Assembly: GCA_034096865.1 (NCBI GenBank)
Contig: JAWQFJ010028314.1
Location: 56,212-76,545, forward strand
DNA from: Theodoxus fluviatilis
Taxonomy: Eukaryota; Mollusca; Gastropoda; Cycloneritida; Neritidae
DNA: 20,334 bases
Direction: 5' to 3'
In this document: piece after piece, positions 19,630 through 20,334 of the stretch
Numbering within the stretch: the stretch's first letter is position 1
How the letters are laid out: each line of letters starts with the position of its first letter
Notes under the pieces: model-generated
The model's input: only the letters and a program-made list of their open reading frames with translations
What the model was told of the DNA's origin: nothing
Database searches by the model: none
Made by a program: the position numbers and the translations under genes

Positions 19630-19760
19630 ATCATTATTATTATAAATCACTCTTTTACCGCGCGATACTCCCACTCAGTGAGACTCAAAGCGCTTCAGCC
19701 GATGTTGAGGCTTGTCTCCCAGTGTGTAGTGTCTCAAGTCAATGAGACCAGTGTCAGCAG
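19630..19760 (-). mobile_element. SINE/LINE 3' tail, minus strand
   Basis: On the minus strand, GAAGCGCTTTGAGTCTCACT (19696-19677) is followed by GTATCGCGCGGTAAAAGAGT and then ATTTATAATAATAATGAT. A GCGCTTTGAG-type word followed by an ATT-rich end is typical of 3' tails of retroposons common in marine invertebrates. No tRNA-like head is recognised upstream, so the copy is likely 5'-truncated. The 5' boundary is uncertain. Confidence 0.5.
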
Positions 19761-20078
19761 CAGCCTTCAGGCGCTAAGACTACTGTTTTCCACATGGGAA
19801 AGAGTTCCACAGTGTTGCGCACGGATACGTCAGATATGGCAAAATATTACGGGATTGCGGTACTTTACTGTCATTTCTCGTTAATCCATGCAACCTTTTT
19901 CAAACAATGGAAAGACGATAGGAATTCTTTTAAGTAATAAAAAGGGGGTCATTCCGCATGAATTTGCTTTGCTGGTGAAAAACTGCTTTTAGAAGTTGAC
20001 ACGACTCCTATATCTTCAAAGAGGCGTAACTTCTACCATTTGGATTCCACGGCGTTCCTACTAATATGATATCAATCA
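19761..20078. other. Non-repetitive stretch, no gene recognised
   Basis: No open frame, RNA gene or repeat of note is seen here. Confidence 0.4.
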
Positions 20079-20137
20079 GAACATACTACAGAGGTGAACA
20101 TACTACAGAGGGGAACATACTACAGAGGTTAACATAC
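20079..20137. repeat. 17-bp tandem repeat, about 3.5 copies
   Basis: Units GAACATACTACAGAGGT occur at 20079-20095, 20096-20112 (one change) and 20113-20129, with a partial copy to 20137. It is a young short tandem repeat and non-coding. Confidence 0.95.
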
Positions 20138-20334
20138 GTGCATCTCCACACATCACAAAATCCAGTTGGGTCTGGGTTGGTGGTGGCAGCTCACCATTGC
20201 AGTAAAAAAAGTGAAGAAAATCTTTCATTTGGGAGGTTCAGCAGTGACAGTGAGTGATCATTTTCATGGTTTCTATGACAATGCCTAGGAGGGCGAGCTG
20301 CTAGGATTTCGGGGCGCTGACGGCGGTCCAGGTT

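Overview
This window reads as non-genic DNA from a metazoan nuclear genome, most likely a marine lophotrochozoan such as a mollusc. The evidence is tRNA-derived SINE copies of a type common in marine invertebrates, very long and varied microsatellites, spliceosomal-type splice signals, and no bacterial gene organisation (no operons, no tightly packed genes). The phylum is an inference from repeat style, not from a diagnostic gene.

About 40% of the window is tandem repeat. From left to right: a (GT)/(GA) microsatellite (138-232); (TCCG/TCTG)n and alternating CA/CG tracts (1323-1553); a head-to-head (GT)n-(CA)n inverted microsatellite (1871-2101); a diverged interspersed repeat ending in a perfect hairpin (2199-2565); a pyrimidine-rich 20/21-bp minisatellite of about 2.06 kb (2640-4700) that runs straight into a (CAGA/CAGG)n block (4702-4981); SINE-derived sequence (5112-5250, 5540-5865, 6660-6775); a C-tract (7560-7609); a near mirror-symmetric GA-G-GA polypurine block (7847-7981); a (TTGG)n block ending in G16 (9155-9686); a second GA block (10815-11065); two inverted-repeat elements (12191-12383 and 12441-12602); and a 4.46-kb compound block (14863-19325) made of (CA)n, then (GAT/GAC)n, then an 18-bp purine-rich minisatellite. 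The right end has a SINE 3' tail and a 17-bp tandem repeat.

The best protein-coding evidence is one candidate internal exon on the + strand (7164-7336, 173 bp). It has a plausible branch site, acceptor and donor, is open in only one of the three forward frames, and its peptide has a pattern like an armadillo repeat. Weaker splice-like signals lie near 8446-8470 and 8955-9008. If a gene is present, the window is mostly its introns or flank. The very long open frames across the minisatellites follow from their composition and are not annotated as genes.

No multi-gene system, operon, CRISPR array or complete mobile element with coding capacity is visible. The most interesting content is structural: two oppositely oriented purine/pyrimidine-asymmetric minisatellites with higher-order duplications, candidates for triplex, Z-DNA and quadruplex formation, and two neighbouring long inverted repeats.
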